64,000 nt of DNA from Undaria pinnatifida (Eukaryota; Sar; Phaeophyceae; Laminariales; Alariaceae), in assembly GCA_012845835.1 (NCBI GenBank), contig JABAKD010000013.1, positions 14,469,665 to 14,533,664 on the forward strand, given 5' to 3'. The notes under the pieces are model-generated. The model did no database searches, was not told the DNA's origin, and was given only the letters and a program-made list of their open reading frames with translations. A program made the translations under genes and the position numbers. Of this stretch, positions 10,578 to 23,296 are shown in pieces. Within the stretch, counting starts at the first letter, position 1. Each line of letters starts with the position of its first letter.

Positions 10578-13500
10578 TTGCCAACGCAGCCGTAACGTTT
10601 TCTAGAAATGATCAGAGAGAGAGAGGACTAGTCTAGTCCTAAAACCTACAGGCAGCACTTTGGTTTAGTGAATAACGGGGTCCCTTAACCCCAAATCGTC
10701 GGAATGTCCATCAGGTTGCACCTTCACATTAGACTACTCTATAGACTACACTAATATTATCAACTAACTTTTAAGTAACTTTTGGGTAAGGTAAAGTGTA
10801 GTATATCTAATCTCAACTACCAGGAATCCCAGGAAAACGAAAATGCACCTTCACCGCGGCATGTGTCAGACCTACCAGGTATCAAACATCCCAGGAGCAA
10901 TTCCAGCATGCTGTTATGTAGGCTTCAGATGTGCGCAATCGGTGCATACGCTGCACGCGCCTCACAGAACTTAGTTATTTCTGAACAGTGCTCTCTAGAT
11001 TACCGCACTCAACATGTTTTGTTATTGCTCCCTCAACGGGCCGTAATTGCAGCCCTCCTGATTGGTTTCGTTTCGGACACATACAATCGCATTCCCAACT
11101 GAAACGTAAAAAAGCGCTCTCCTCCTTCAGGCGCTTTCAATCGCACATACATACATGCTCGCCCGGTAAACAGTAGATGTGCGCATGTCCTCTCCCCTCG
11201 CGATGTCAACACTGATTGTAGTGGCCTAAACCGATTGTAGTGGCCTCGCTGTGACCCCCGTTGTTATGTAGTATCTGTCACGTTGTGCCGGGTTGTTTTG
11301 AGGCGATGGCTAACGCGCGAAAATTCCAATGTTATTGACTGCTGCGCAACCAACCTCTACGCCCCCTTGTCATAGAACGGCTACGTGTCCAACATACTGA
11401 AATATCTGCTCAGCGAACTGAAGGTCGAGAGAGCGCTTCAACAAGCCAAGTATTTATCATACGTGACACATACAAGGCGTCCAATATCTACGGAGCATGT
11501 CCTGACCCATGCGCCTTCCGCTCGAACAGGCCGAAACGCCCCCCTGGTGTGTTGATTTGGCCGTGATGCCTGCGTCCCACCACCCGTCACGAGTGGGATA
11601 TCGGCAGACATGCCACCACAATCAAAATGCAGTAAGGAAACCAGCAGAATGCCACGGGAATTTGATCGAGCATCTGAAACAAAGATTTTATAACGGGGGT
11701 ATTCTGCTCGTTGTTTTTAACAGTAAGCCTCATTTGGCTGGTCTTCTTGATCAAATTAAGGACAACCACGCTCTTTTCATTTGGTTTGTCCACGACGACT
11801 GCATTCTACTTCAGCGAGACGCAGTCAGAGTCCCGTAAAGGGTCCACCCCTTCCCAGAGACCAGGTACCGACTGCAGTAGTAGCATTATGAACATGGTGC
11901 TAACCTTAGCGCGTGGCCGGCAGGTGTGATGGGTTGGCGGCTGATCGCAAACCTATCGAAAGCGAAACGGCGCTCTACTGAAGAGGTTTGAGTCAAGTTC
12001 GTAGCTAAAAGACCGCGAAGCAGAATTCTTGTACCGCACGTAGTTCCTTCGTAACCCCGCCCCCCCCATCCGTTGGCAAGTTATTACGGATAATTTCGCT
12101 TCGCTCCCCCAGGTAAAAAAAGAAGGCGAACGCAGGAATTCAGCTCTTACACTTTGCGTCGCCTAACAACACGAAAGCCATCGTTTGGCAAGAGCGAGGA
12201 TGACGTAACGAAACACAAGAATGTGTATGCGTTGCCGTGCGGTACTGCAAACCCTAGGGTTATGCCGGTGGCAGCACGTAGCAACAGACACCACGATGCC
12301 GTCGTATTGAGTACTCAACAAAAACTACGATCCCGTCTAGGACCTGTGCACACCTCCCTTCTTCTACTGTAGCGTCAATGCCGTGAATTGCAGTGGAGCC
12401 TGCCACAGATCCCCCCCCTTAAGCACGGGCAGATTCAGGTGTGCTCCTTACACATGGGTACCGCAAGCGTGCTGACACAGGTTAGCAGCAGGTAAAAAAA
12501 GCCTGTTTTGCCTGAAGTTATGCTGGCACGCTCTCGAAGTCACTCCACCACTCAGCCTTGATGTGGACTTGTGTTTGCAGTTTTCTTCCGTTCCTTCCTT
12601 CCTCCCTTAAAAGGGGGGTGTTTTCGAAGATGAACCTGCAGGTTCATAAGGGCGCAGACAATAGACGAAGGAATAACTCAGAAAAAAATATCATGCCAGC
12701 GGGGTCGCCTTGCTAGATGTAGCGAGAAACACGCGGAAGACGAGTCAGAGTAAGCCTACACTAGGTGTTGCGCAAAACAGCGACAACTCGGTCGAGTTCA
12801 AACCAAGCAGAAAAACATGATGCGCGGATGTAGATTTAATCGTGGTCGACTTCACTCAACGAAGACAAACGTAAGTGTGCCTCATACCCTAGGCGATTTC
12901 TGCATAACGCACTGCTGCGGCTAGCCTCCCAACCCTATGAAGTTAAGCAAGCTGTACCAGTCCCGTTCATTTTTATGTTCAAATTGTCTTGGCCCCTGCC
13001 CTCCGGGTGGGCAGACCACTCCACTGCCGCCAAGTATTGCGCGCTCACTTATCAAAGCCACACCCAACGCACCTCCCCCAGCCACACCACAAGCATGGAT
13101 TGTACTCGCCGTGGCGTTTAGGGCTGCACTTGTGGAGACGTTGCATTTCATGAGAAACAACGCATCGCGCTAACAACCGTTCTAATGATACGGTAGTCGC
13201 ATGAGGAAGAAGGTTTATGAAAAACTTGACATCAAACTTGTTGTAGACGCAAAGCTACTTCGGCGTATTACAGGCATAAATATGGCACAGCGGAAACACA
13301 AAGATGCGCTCTTGCTGAATCATGGGAGGAGGTAGAAAGGCGCCGGGTTGAAGCTCAAAGAGCTGGAGCCCCATGCTTCCGACTCCACGGGGAAGTGGCA
13401 GAGGTCGGGTAAAATCCAGGACGCTTATCCACCAAAAAGACGGGAATCTACTTGCCAACGGAAACGTGAAGCAAAACCAACTTCTTGATGCCATCGTTAC

Positions 13501-14142
13501 CTACCCGGATGGCATTTCCTCCATACCATGGTGAGTGAAGACGCCGGCTTTCGTGCCCTCGTTCCTCTTGCTGTCCATCACTATTCGCATCACCACCCAC
13601 CGAGCTCTCACCCCAACTCGTTCCACCTTGCTTTGGCGACAACGTTCAGAGGCTTCGCCTAGAATTGAACCGGAATACAGGAAGCATTGCTCCGTTGCCA
13701 ATTCCACCACGCCTAGCTGATTCGCCGCACAGGGTAAGTGTGGTAGCATTCCCTGCTTTCTCCGAGTACAACACATACGCTACTAGTGGTATCGCCACGG
13801 CGTGGTGTTATGAAAAGTGACCCTGGCCTGTAGTTGAGCGCGCAAGTTGACCCGTTAAAGCACTCCCTTGCGTTGGCCCTCTCGAACCATTTACTGTTGA
13901 TGAGCTTGATGCCTGGCGCCAGCGACTATTGTCCCTCAGCTAAAGTTAACCATTTTGGCCCTGCCTCTGAGTAGTACTCGGAGCTTTACCGCCATCGCTT
14001 CCGTTTGCACACAACACATTTGAAGGACGATGGAGGCATTTTCCAGGCGTTCAGATACACCACCAGACCCACCACCACGGTTACTAGTCTCTTCCTGTGA
14101 CGTCGGCATGCCTGCTGGTGTTGCGTTGCACCAGCAGTAGAG
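10578..14142. other. no recognisable gene
   Basis: About 3.5 kb with short frames only (longest about 109 codons at 11509-11838, without a motif). I see no tandem repeat, tRNA or transposon end that I can support. Confidence 0.4.
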
Positions 14143-14465
14143 TGTGTAGACTCGCCCAAGCTAGGCAAGGTCTGCTGACCAGAAATGTCCCTCCCATGGC
14201 CTGAAGGGGTCTCGTCAGCACCATTAAGATGCTAGAAAATATAGAGATAAGTTGTCGTGTATTAGGTCCAAAACACGAGAAGCCAAGCGATCCTAAACCC
14301 GGATCCAGAAGAAAGATGATGAATGGAAACCCCTGCACCAAAAAATCAATTATACTCGCTCATCTGATTCTCAACGGTAAATCACCGCAAGTGAGATCAG
14401 CTATCATCTTAAATCACCAACACTACACACTCACTGGTTTTCCGCTGTCCACAATGGCTTCAATG
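14143..14465 (+). repeat. dispersed repeat; uninterrupted relative of the MULE target
   Basis: The first half (14143-14310, with CAAGCTAGGCAAGGTCTGC, GGTCTCGTCAGCACCATT and CCCGGATCC) matches 23398-23575. The second half (from ATGGAAACCCCTGCACC at about 14321) matches 35408-35545. In the other copy these halves are separated by the 11.8-kb MULE. This copy thus shows what the insertion site family looks like without the transposon. Confidence 0.8.
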
Positions 14466-14884
14466 CAGGTTGCTATTCGAAGTAGTTCATAAACAAGCCT
14501 TGGCCAAAAGTGAGCATCAGCTACACAAAAAACATGAAAGAAAACACACATACATGTTGTTTTTGAATGATGAACGACCACATGCGTGTAGATTACCATA
14601 CCCAATGATTACGATTCATGAAACATTACGATACTTCACAAGAACATTCCACACGATCACCAGGCACAAATCATGCATTTAAACATGACTATAGTCTATA
14701 ATCAATAAATACTACATGGGTAACCGTCATTTTTCGCAAGAAATTCCTGAAGGTAAATATATTCGTCTTATATATTCATGAGCACCGCTTACAAGAGCAC
14801 CAGACGTGGACCGATATCTACAGGACCACAACATCTTCGACCACACAGGGGTGGGGGGAAAAAAACAGGGCGCTCAATCGTAAA

Positions 14885-15635
14885 CTAGAACATAATATTG
14901 TGAAGAGGAAGTACAGGCAGATATGTTAAAACTGCAGTAGACCACACTACCAACCTATTACGCAGGGCATCTCGTGTCTACCTGCCGTCTGCATGATCGC
15001 CTGACAACCCCTACCAAACGCAGTAGCATATGCCTACCGAAGTCATTAAGCGCGGGCACATCAAGCGCACCTTTAAAAACAATGACGATTTGCACCTTTC
15101 CCCCTCGTGTTCAGTAGTGGTGACATAGCATAACCACAGCACCTCGCTTGCTGTATTTTTAAGATGAATCTCTGTCCTAGAATTGGCGACTTCAGAGCCT
15201 CACATTGGCACAGTAAAAAAACCATGGGCGTAAAATCGTACATTTGAGCTAATAATAATGGGAAAGGAAGTACGGGCAGATATGTTGAAATTGCGGTAGA
15301 CCACAGTACCAACCTATTACGTAGGGTATTTCGTACTTACCGTCTGCATGATCGCCTTCCAACTTGGGCCAAACGAATTATGCCTAACGAAGTAACGTAA
15401 GTGAGCGCGGGTACACCAAGCGTTCCTTTCAAAACGCTGACGATTTGCACTTCTCGACCTTGTGCCCAATGGTGGTGACATTACATGACCACATCACCAC
15501 GCCTGTTGTATTTTGCAAGATGTATCTCTTTCATATAATTAGCAATGTCAGAGCCCCACACCGGCACGGTAAAATCATGGCAATTACATGGTTGTACCTA
15601 TCGATTGAAATATTCTATCTTGCGATCCATCATGT
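14885..15635 (+). repeat. tandem duplication, period about 359 bp
   Basis: Two diverged copies run head to tail; for example GAAGTAC-GGCAGATATGTT recurs 359 bp apart (14911 and 15270), followed in both by CCAACCTATTACG, GTCTGCATGATCGCC and GACGATTTGCAC. Neither copy keeps a long frame. Confidence 0.85.
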
Positions 15636-15679
15636 ACAATAACAAATTGTGAAGCTATAACATCAGATCTACTGAAATA

Positions 15680-16616
15680 ATAAACAATACCAGGCAGGCG
15701 ATATAGAGGGATGTGCCGTTGCCACAACCGCCAAATTTGTCCCCTTCAAGGATTCATAGTTTCCGCGCACATATTGAAGTGTCCCGCCCGCCCCCCGCCC
15801 CCAGCCCCCCGCCACCCGCGACCCCTCTTGTTCAAACGCCCCACCTAAAATCAAAATCTGCCACAGTAGTAAACACTACCAGCCAGCTGATATCACCTCA
15901 TTATCTTTCTAGCCATCCATGCCGTAGCTCCTATTGATTTCCGCCCCCCCCCCCCCCCCCGACCTTTTTTTCCTCCCCGTTCCCTCTTGTTCAAACGACC
16001 CACTTAAAATCGAAATCGGCCGAGGTAAAAAACCTTCTACGCAATTGATATCACGTCATTATATTTCTAGCCATCCATGACGTAGCTGTAATTCACCACC
16101 ACCCCCTCCCCCAACGCGCCCCCCCAACGCCCCCCCCCCCCCCCCCCCCCCCCAACACCCCCCCCCCCCCCCCCAACACCCCCCAACACCCCCCAACACC
16201 CCCTCCTTTCCCACCACCCGCACGATCGCCTAGACCCAGGGTTTAACCCTAACCCTAACCCACCACACGTACAGCAAGCCCCTACATATATGCGACCTAT
16301 ACCTGCTAAAAACCCTCCCCCCCCCCGAAAAAAAACCCAGCCCCCCCCTCATTCCCCCGCCCCCCCCCCCCGATTTTATTTCCCCGCTCCCCCTTGCTCA
16401 AACGCCCCACCTAACATCGAAATCACCTTATTATCTTTCTAGAGCCATCCATGCCGCTGCGCCAATTCTCCCCCCCCCTCTCCCCCCAACGCCCCCTCCT
16501 TCTCCACCACCCGACATCGCCTAGAGACCTAGCACCACGCATAGAGCAAACCCTTACGAACATCTATGCGACCTTGAGCTGTTAAACCCTTTTCACCCTA
16601 TTGCCCCCTCCCCCCC
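15680..16616 (+). repeat. C-rich repeat region with poly(C) tracts
   Basis: Three partial units share CTCTTGTTCAAACG-CCCACCTAAAATC and a block ending TTTCTAGCCATCCATG-CGTAGC. They are separated by long C runs (for example 15943-15960 and 16128-16185). A related unit in reverse orientation lies near 52600-52710. G/C homopolymers this long also make assembly errors likely. Confidence 0.8.
16238..16263 (+). repeat. short interstitial telomere-like tract
   Basis: The sequence reads TTAACCCTAACCCTAACCC, about three CCCTAA units, inside the C-rich repeat region. It may be a telomere-derived scar or chance within C-rich DNA. Confidence 0.5.
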
Positions 16617-17640
16617 CCCACCCACCTCCTCGAACACTCCGCCCTCTCCTCACTGGATGTACGACTTGCAGGGTATACATGATAACCTGGTGCATTCCTT
16701 CCGAAACCGTCAGATTTATCCCCTCAAAGGATTTATAGTATCCACGCACATTTTGAATGGCCCCGCTCATTCCCTCCCCCCCTTTAAAACTCCACCCTCC
16801 CCTCACCGGTTATACGACTCTTACAGTATACACTTGATAAACTGATGCATTTCCTTTCGCACACAGCTGTCGGATTATGTCCCCCTCAAAAACGGCCTTT
16901 ATAGTTTCCCCTAGCACAGACCGATCAGCATCACCCTGTTGATCCTGGTACAAGCTACACTGTAGTTCCAAGGGGAGTCGCAGACCTACCTACATCCTTA
17001 ATGAGGACACACACCCCGTAGTACGCGCGATCGGAGCATCACACACAGCTTGCCAAGATGAAATGCGATAAAATCTTCGATCTCACCTGGAGTATTTTTT
17101 CATTTTAATGACATATGTATTATATATAATATACGCTCATACAACATGTGAAAACAATATTTATCAAAATATCGTACAAATAGTGATGAAAACTCACCCA
17201 TGTAGTATATTAAAAGTACCAACAACGCAGCTTGCAAATATGAGTATTGACCTGAAATTCGTCGAACTCACGGCTGACGTCCTTAAAAATATAAATAGTT
17301 AACGGAAACATACCGTCCAAAAATACGTAGAATCGTCGAACTCACGGCTGACGTCCTTGAAATAAATATATATAAAATCATTCCTTGAATATCGAGTCAT
17401 TCCTTGGTGTCATGGACTTTGGTCAGGAGTTTTTTGTCTCGGCCTAAGTATGGGATTCGCGGAACCGGAATTCTCGGTCGAATATAGCTTCGTTCGAGCG
17501 CCGCCTTCGGGGGGCGGCTCCAACGCCCCTCGCCCTGCCGTGTCCGTTCCGCACATCGACGAGAACGCGGACGGGTGCCGAGCGAGACGAGCGAGTGTCG
17601 AGGAGGAATTTTGGAAAATTGTTGAATCTTAATGGCTGCA
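16617..17640 (+). repeat. dispersed repeat family, copy A (about 1 kb)
   Basis: Shares ordered blocks with 49598-50460: CCCTCTCCTCACTGG-TGTACGACTT, CACCCTGTTGATCCTGGTAC, TCCTTAATGAGGACAC, TGGTCAGGAGTTTTTT and CGGCTCCAACGCCCCTCG. A third copy lies in reverse at 52130-52560. Blocks such as TCGAACTCACGGCTGACGTC (17263 and again near 17335) also recur alone near 48590, and in reverse at 63950-63990. The internal order is the same in all long copies, so this is one element family, not chance. No coding capacity is seen. Confidence 0.8.
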
Positions 17641-18597
17641 ACGCCTGAATGATTTACAAAGTTGGCATCATTTCCAAACGGTACGTGATAATGTTTGGAG
17701 TTTTGCGGTGGCATACTCTCGAGCGTTAGTGTCTTTGCTGTACTTTTTTACTAGTTCGTTTGGTTTCTTGCTCGGCATTTTATTGCTTTTGTTTCTGCTC
17801 GTTTTGCCAGCTGGAAATTCAATTTTTTAGTGTGGGTTCACCTAAAACGTGACACAACTTACCGACGATATCCAACAACTTCGTGACACAAATTACCGAC
17901 GGCAAGACGTTTCGTGACAAAATAACTCCCAAATCATGACACTTTCACTTAACAGAATTTCGAGACAAAACCAAGCAGATAGAGCCGTCTCTTCGGCCGT
18001 TGGCCCTGGCTTTAGCACGGCCGCTGACACTCCAGGCAGCCTCTGCTGTAGGCATGAACGAATGCGGTTGATTCGCAGCGAACTATCCCGCTGTGCTCGC
18101 TTCTATATGGCCATTGTCCATGCCATTTCATGTCACCTCCCTTCTGTTTTGAGCTCGTCGTCGTACGGTTGAGGTACGAGGAAACCCGCACGTACTCGGT
18201 GAGAACAGCAGTATGTACGACGAGCATGAACGCCAACTGACGACATTGGCAAACACACAACAGCAGGTGTACAGCAGTAGCCGAAGGGCGAAACGTCTAG
18301 CACATAATGCAGCAACAAGTAGCAACCAGAACTACAGCAGATGGCTCAAAGTGCAGTGCGAGTGCCGTTCGTTGGCAAGTTTAGTCGTACACGCATCACT
18401 CTCAAGAGCCAACAAGAGGCAGGGCAGGGGCCCCCAACACAGAGACACGTGACATCCACGGCCAGCTGTCGATCGCGTAATTGGCGCTTCGGTGGGTGTA
18501 TCGGAAGTCGTTAGTAGAACTACTGCTGTAGACCGTCGAAAGACCACGTGACATGTGACATCCCGTTCTTGTGGCAGCCTCGCTTGTAGACCCCCCA
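17641..18597. other. no recognisable gene
   Basis: A few imperfect CGTGACACAA-TTACCGACG repeats lie near 17850-17920. Otherwise short frames only, with no motif. Confidence 0.4.
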
Positions 18598-19016
18598 AAA
18601 TATATTTTTGTTTTCTTTTTCTTGGCCCCATGCACCCATTTCCTTTCCTTTCTCTTTGTTCTTTGTTTCTTTTTTTCCAATTGACTTGCGCTGTTGTGCG
18701 TATGCGTAGTGATAGATACTACGTGTGATATTTACGTGGTAGTCTTGGGTGGCAAGCGGTATAGTCGGTTTTTTCAGGCCCGAGTAATGAGACGTATGCA
18801 CCGGTATGGACCTGGCACATCGTAGGGTCACTCCCGATTTCACTTTTTTTATATGTTTCTGGTGGAGGCATGAATTGCGTCAGCTGTGATTTATGCGTGT
18901 ACCACCTTGGGTTGTTTGTGTTTTTCCCTAGGGTATTCCTCTGCTCCAGAGTGACTGGAACCAGTCCTGTGACCACGGACTGGATTGTGCGAGTTAATGT
19001 GAGAACAACAACAACT
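18598..19016 (+). mobile_element. LINE 3' end with (AAC)n tail, short copy
   Basis: Begins within the pyrimidine-rich tract, continues with GTGCGTATGCGTAGTGATAG, GGTGGCAAGCGGTATAGTCG and CCACGGACTGGATTGTGCG, and ends in ACAACAACAAC. The same order is found at 10.1-10.5 kb and 39.2-39.5 kb. Only the untranslated 3' region is present. Confidence 0.85.
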
Positions 19017-19130
19017 GAAATATTGCCTGTTTCTTGACCTTTCAGCTGCTTCCTGCAAATTTGGTTTTTCTGGGCACCAACACGATTTTGAACCCTATGC
19101 AAATATCCTGTTTTGTTTTAATCAATTGTC

Positions 19131-19460
19131 AGCCGGCCGCCCCGGTGGTCTAGTGGTTTTACCCTCGAATACCTCCAACGTTTGGTTATCCTTGAGTTCG
19201 ACACCCACCACGATGAATATGACTTTATTTGCAAAAATTCAATAAAAAAAAGAGATCAACTGCTGAGAGCGCCTGCTAGGTACAATTCGACGCGGGTCGA
19301 TGAGGGAAGAAAATGCTCGATTCTCCTCGCGGTAAAAATGAAGGCACGTGCCGAAGGGGGGAGGGAGGAGGAGGGCCCGCTATGTGACCCCGGATCTGAG
19401 TTACTACTGGGAGGGAGCGCGAGAATGGTGCGGGGATGATAAATGGGATGAAGAAAAAAA
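19131..19460 (+). mobile_element. tRNA-derived SINE, copy 1
   Basis: The 5' end carries a tRNA-like head, with a polymerase III A-box-like TGGTCTAGTGG at about 19146 and a B-box-like GAGTTCGACACCC at about 19194. A tRNA-unrelated body of about 240 bp follows, ending in an A-rich tail (GATGAAGAAAAAAAATG). The whole unit is repeated at 51193-51545. SINE structure is inferred from the box pair, the shared body and the tail. Confidence 0.75.
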
Positions 19461-20261
19461 ATGTTGCAAAGAAAGGTATATTATTATTTCTACCAGTAAA
19501 TAATATGTCAGTCTCTGGGAAATACGCACGGCACCATCAGCAGTCGTCATGGTAGAGACAATCCGGATATTGTGTATTGAGGGGACGCGTCCGATTTCGA
19601 CAAAACGTGAAAGCACCCACGAAGCAAAGATAGCAGCCACACATATCCCGCCTTCTCGAGAAAAACCAGAGAAGAAGCGCTACGCCAACCTTCCGTACGA
19701 GCAAAGCCACCCCCGCACCTATCTTAGACAACGTCGACGCAACGAGAGATCGCCCTCCTCTTCTTCGTTTTTCTCCTCGCCCGCAACCGCGCAGACCAAT
19801 CAATGCGACAGCCTTCACGTAACAAACAAAGCAATCTTAGAAAACTTCCAAAACCTCGCCGGCTGACATGGCCCCATGTCGACGTTTGATGCAAACCGAC
19901 TTTGCATCCTGTCGACTTCGAACCTCCATTGCCACGGGGACAGCAGTGCAGTCTCTTCATTAATGCCAAGGCCTCTTTCGTTTCGCCTAGAGGCGACGCA
20001 GGTTCTCAAAAATACTATTTTCGGCATTTTTGTTTGATAGACGCCAACTTTTACTTGACGGCGCATTTGACATACTATGTTTCGCCTATCCTTGCCTTCT
20101 TTGTTGTATAATACTGTATTACGTTTTTTTTCTGTCAAATCATGACTTTCATAATCCCATGTTCGTATTAAACTCTTGGCATTACTTTAAAGTTCAATGC
20201 ATGCCAAATCGGACAGCTACACCTTAAGTTGTCGAAGTGCTGCCGTGCCCTACCCGAAGCA
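19461..20261. other. no recognisable gene
   Basis: Several overlapping frames of about 80-107 codons occur on both strands around 19550-20140, but none has a recognisable motif or a clear exon structure. Confidence 0.35.
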
Positions 20262-20305
20262 TGGGCGCCGGCGAATGCCGGCGCCCATGCGGAGCCCTTG
20301 TATTA
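20262..20305 (+). repeat. perfect hairpin plus GCGGAGCCCTTGT tail
   Basis: Arms GCATGGGCGCCGGC and GCCGGCGCCCATGC flank a GAAT loop. GGAGCCCTTGT follows directly. A similar block is at 54355-54412. Other hairpins with the same tail are at about 44405-44440 and 61725-61760. The arrangement recalls the 3' end of a Helitron-like element, but this is inference. Confidence 0.7.
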
Positions 20306-21590
20306 TTTGTAAAATTGTTAACGGAAAAACACCGTCCAAAAATACGTAGACAGCCTTCGTTCACGTCACGCCGACCCTCACAGTAAGTATTTTAATCTTC
20401 AAGGGCGGTTATAGCACGCTTCCTTGTACGTAGTTCTTTGACATCACATGAGCACGCAGCACGCATTCAACAAGACTCGCCCGTTTGGAGAAACAAACAA
20501 ATCTGCAATGCACGAGCACTACGACGGGAAAAGCCAATCGTCTCATGCGCCTAAAAACAGATACCTGGTATCTCAAATGCCCCAACACAAAAATGACCAA
20601 TACAAAAATATACGGAAGACACAAGTATCTACTACTCGTACACAAAACAAGCATATATGTACCACTGCCAAACTTGAACGTCGGGTTCTGTTGCTTGTCG
20701 GTTGGCCCCTAAGCAGTTTCCTTCAACTGGAAAGGTTCCTTATTTCTTCACTAGGAATGCATCGGAATGCACATAGCGATAAACTCTCATGCTGCCCCTC
20801 TCTGATCTTCAGAAACAGCACAAGTTTGCCTTTGAAACACGCCAATCGGTCGAACACAATCAACGTATAATTTTGGGTTGCACACGATGGAGAGCACACA
20901 CCATAGGTATACGTACATCTGCACCCAATGTGTGTTGAAAAACACGCACTACAACGCACGTACGGCAATAGACCCCTAGTCTTTAGGTTTTGCATCGCAA
21001 GGGACGCGCCACAAAACCACACGCCCTCGCTTTAATCTGTCGGTGAAAACGCCATGTTAATGCACATTACATGTATGTGTACAATCTTCGAACGCAAATT
21101 ACGGCTTTGATACGATTTGGAACACGAGCTACTTCAGGCTGACTCGCCCATATGCAAGAGGGAAAGCAAGTACCAGGTTCGGACATCTTTGTTCTCGTGC
21201 AGAGGCCATCGGCATGCACACACGAATTTTTAAACCCCCTCTTTCACTAGACATTCAGCAGCTACGACGAGATCCTCTCTCTGTACAGATGCATGCAGCA
21301 TGTTGTCCTCACAGCATAGTCTAGTACATTGATCTAATTTTCGCGACAAATTTATTCTGTTACACACAAACATTCAAACTAGATTGACACCAGTCGAAAA
21401 ACACGTGTTGTATTATGCCGCATGCTGCCGCGTATGGGCAATCAGCATGACACAAACCAAGACGGGGCATAATTTTAACAAGCAAAGCACACACGGCACT
21501 CTTGCCCCTAAGTATTAAATAAGACACGGCGCGCGACAAGGCACGCGACAAAATCGCTCATTTTTTATGCTCTAGTGAAGCCAAATCGCG
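20306..21590. other. no recognisable gene
   Basis: Contains the block GTTAACGGAAAAACACCGTCC at about 20318, which also occurs near 17300. Otherwise short frames without motifs. Confidence 0.4.
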
Positions 21591-21597
21591 TAAAAAA

Positions 21598-21760
21598 ATG
21601 CCTCCGGCGGGGCGCTTCCAGCGGGGCCCTCCGGGGGCGCCTCCGGCGCCCCCCCCTCACCAGCTGGGGGGTTATCCTGATCGGATCCAGTATACTGGCT
21701 GCTGTCGCAGCCAGTATACTTTGTACTGGCGCTGCGCGCCAGTACCCAACCCTAGAAATC
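21598..21760. repeat. cluster of GC-rich hairpins
   Basis: Successive inverted repeats stand side by side: CCAGTATACTGGCTGC with GCAGCCAGTATAC, and GTACTGGCGC with GCGCCAGTAC. Before them lie GC-rich palindromic stretches such as GGGGGCGCC / GGCGCCCCC. The block ends in CCAACCCTAG, which recurs near 22755 after another run of ACTGG-type repeats. Confidence 0.7.
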
Positions 21761-23296
21761 ACACGTGTATACAGCCGTTCGAGAAGGCGGTTGCGCTCTG
21801 CACTTCAGAAAAGGAGGAGCTGGAGAGCCGCTAAAAATGGGTGGCTGAGAACTCAAATGCTTCCAGGCGCTGAGCTTGGCTCTTGTGTTGCGAAGGGTAT
21901 GTGCTGGCTTGGCTTCCACCATGGAACCCGCGCACGTCTTGCTTTCAAGGTGTGAGTTTGATTTTGTTCTAGGAAGATACTGTTGCTTTTGGCTCATCTG
22001 ACAGAGGCGGCAATATAGCGGGGAAAACTAACTTTTTTTGTTTTTGTGTTTTTGACATGGTAGAAAGGATCAATTAATTGTCGACCATTTTTTTTTCAAC
22101 TTTGCAACGCCGACAAACTCCATGATCGTGGGAGATACAGTCTATCCGTTCACATGAGTTGAAATGAATAGCAGAATCATCTAAGAATCATGAGATCATT
22201 CCATAGCGTATTGTACTCCGTAGAAACTAGTAGAAACCGGTGGAATATCTTCCACCAAACTCCAACCCCCCGCCACAAGTCAATATTGCCAATTGAGAAA
22301 AAAAAATGAAGACGAATGCAATCAGTTGGTGTACCGAGGAGAACAGTAGCTAGAAAAAAAGCAACGGTAGCGACAGATTACAAGGAGACGACAACGGTGC
22401 CAAAGCTACCCAACCGATAACTACACCGCGCACAAATCACAGCTGCTTGTACCAGCACAACAAGAATCTTCATTTGGATGGCGATTCTTTTCGCCAAAAC
22501 CTTTTCCGGAGAGAACAAAACTGAAACCCTCCCCAGCAACCGCTGTGTGGTTGTGTGGGGTGTGCTGTGAGGCTGTGTGTCTCTCTGCCGCAGTGCGGCA
22601 GCCTGAATACATGGGTTTCCGCTGGTTTTCGAGGCGTATGTTGGGATCTTCGTAGATACTGATGTACTGGCGTACTGGCAAGTCCGTTTACCAGTTTCAG
22701 GATACTGCCGGTACTAGTACTACTGACAGTATGTACTGGCTCAGTCCCCAACCCTAGTGATTTCCTCACTCCTTGCTCCGCCTCGCGAAGTGGATATCCT
22801 CGCGACGATCTAGAAGCCCAGCAGGGGAGATTGAAGCATCTCGCCGCGCTGATCACAATCACACGCTTCGCACTTGATGCTGCGCCTTCCCCCTTGGGAC
22901 GCGCGACGCGACAGCTCTGAGTCGGCGCCGCTGAACCACAGAATTTCTGTGTGTTCATCTCGCCAGCATGCCCCTCGAAAGCCTTGAGCCCTTGTGATTG
23001 GCGGGTGTGCCTTCGCTGCCCGAGTGAACCTTCAGCAGATCAAATAAATCGTGCCTATATAGCGAGATTTCACAGAACCAAGTCAAATACCCCGATTCGA
23101 ACCGCACCATCATCATTAGATTCGGAGCCTGCTGCTGCAGCCCCTCCACGCTGGGTGCGATGCTGGAACATCGCCTCTAGCGGCCGCTCCTACGACCACA
23201 GCAGACCCCGTTCGGAGTCCCCAGGCAACGTGTGGACACCGCCCTCATCGGTTCAGTGCCGAAACGCGCCCAATCCACGTTCTTGCTGCTGCTGAA
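21761..23296. other. no recognisable gene
   Basis: Frames of 86-162 codons occur on both strands at 22420-23295, none with a known motif. A coding gene here cannot be excluded. Confidence 0.35.

Noticed and set aside
10300-10605. Poly-Cys and poly-Thr frames at 10.3-10.6 kb
   Set aside because: Products of the (AAC)n tail of the LINE.
12930-12970. 5S rRNA-like AGTTAAGCAAGC
   Set aside because: Only about a dozen bases agree; no flanking 5S boxes.
16925-16960. GTTGATCCTGGTAC resembling the start of 18S rRNA
   Set aside because: The match stops after a few bases and recurs in all copies of a dispersed repeat without further rRNA.
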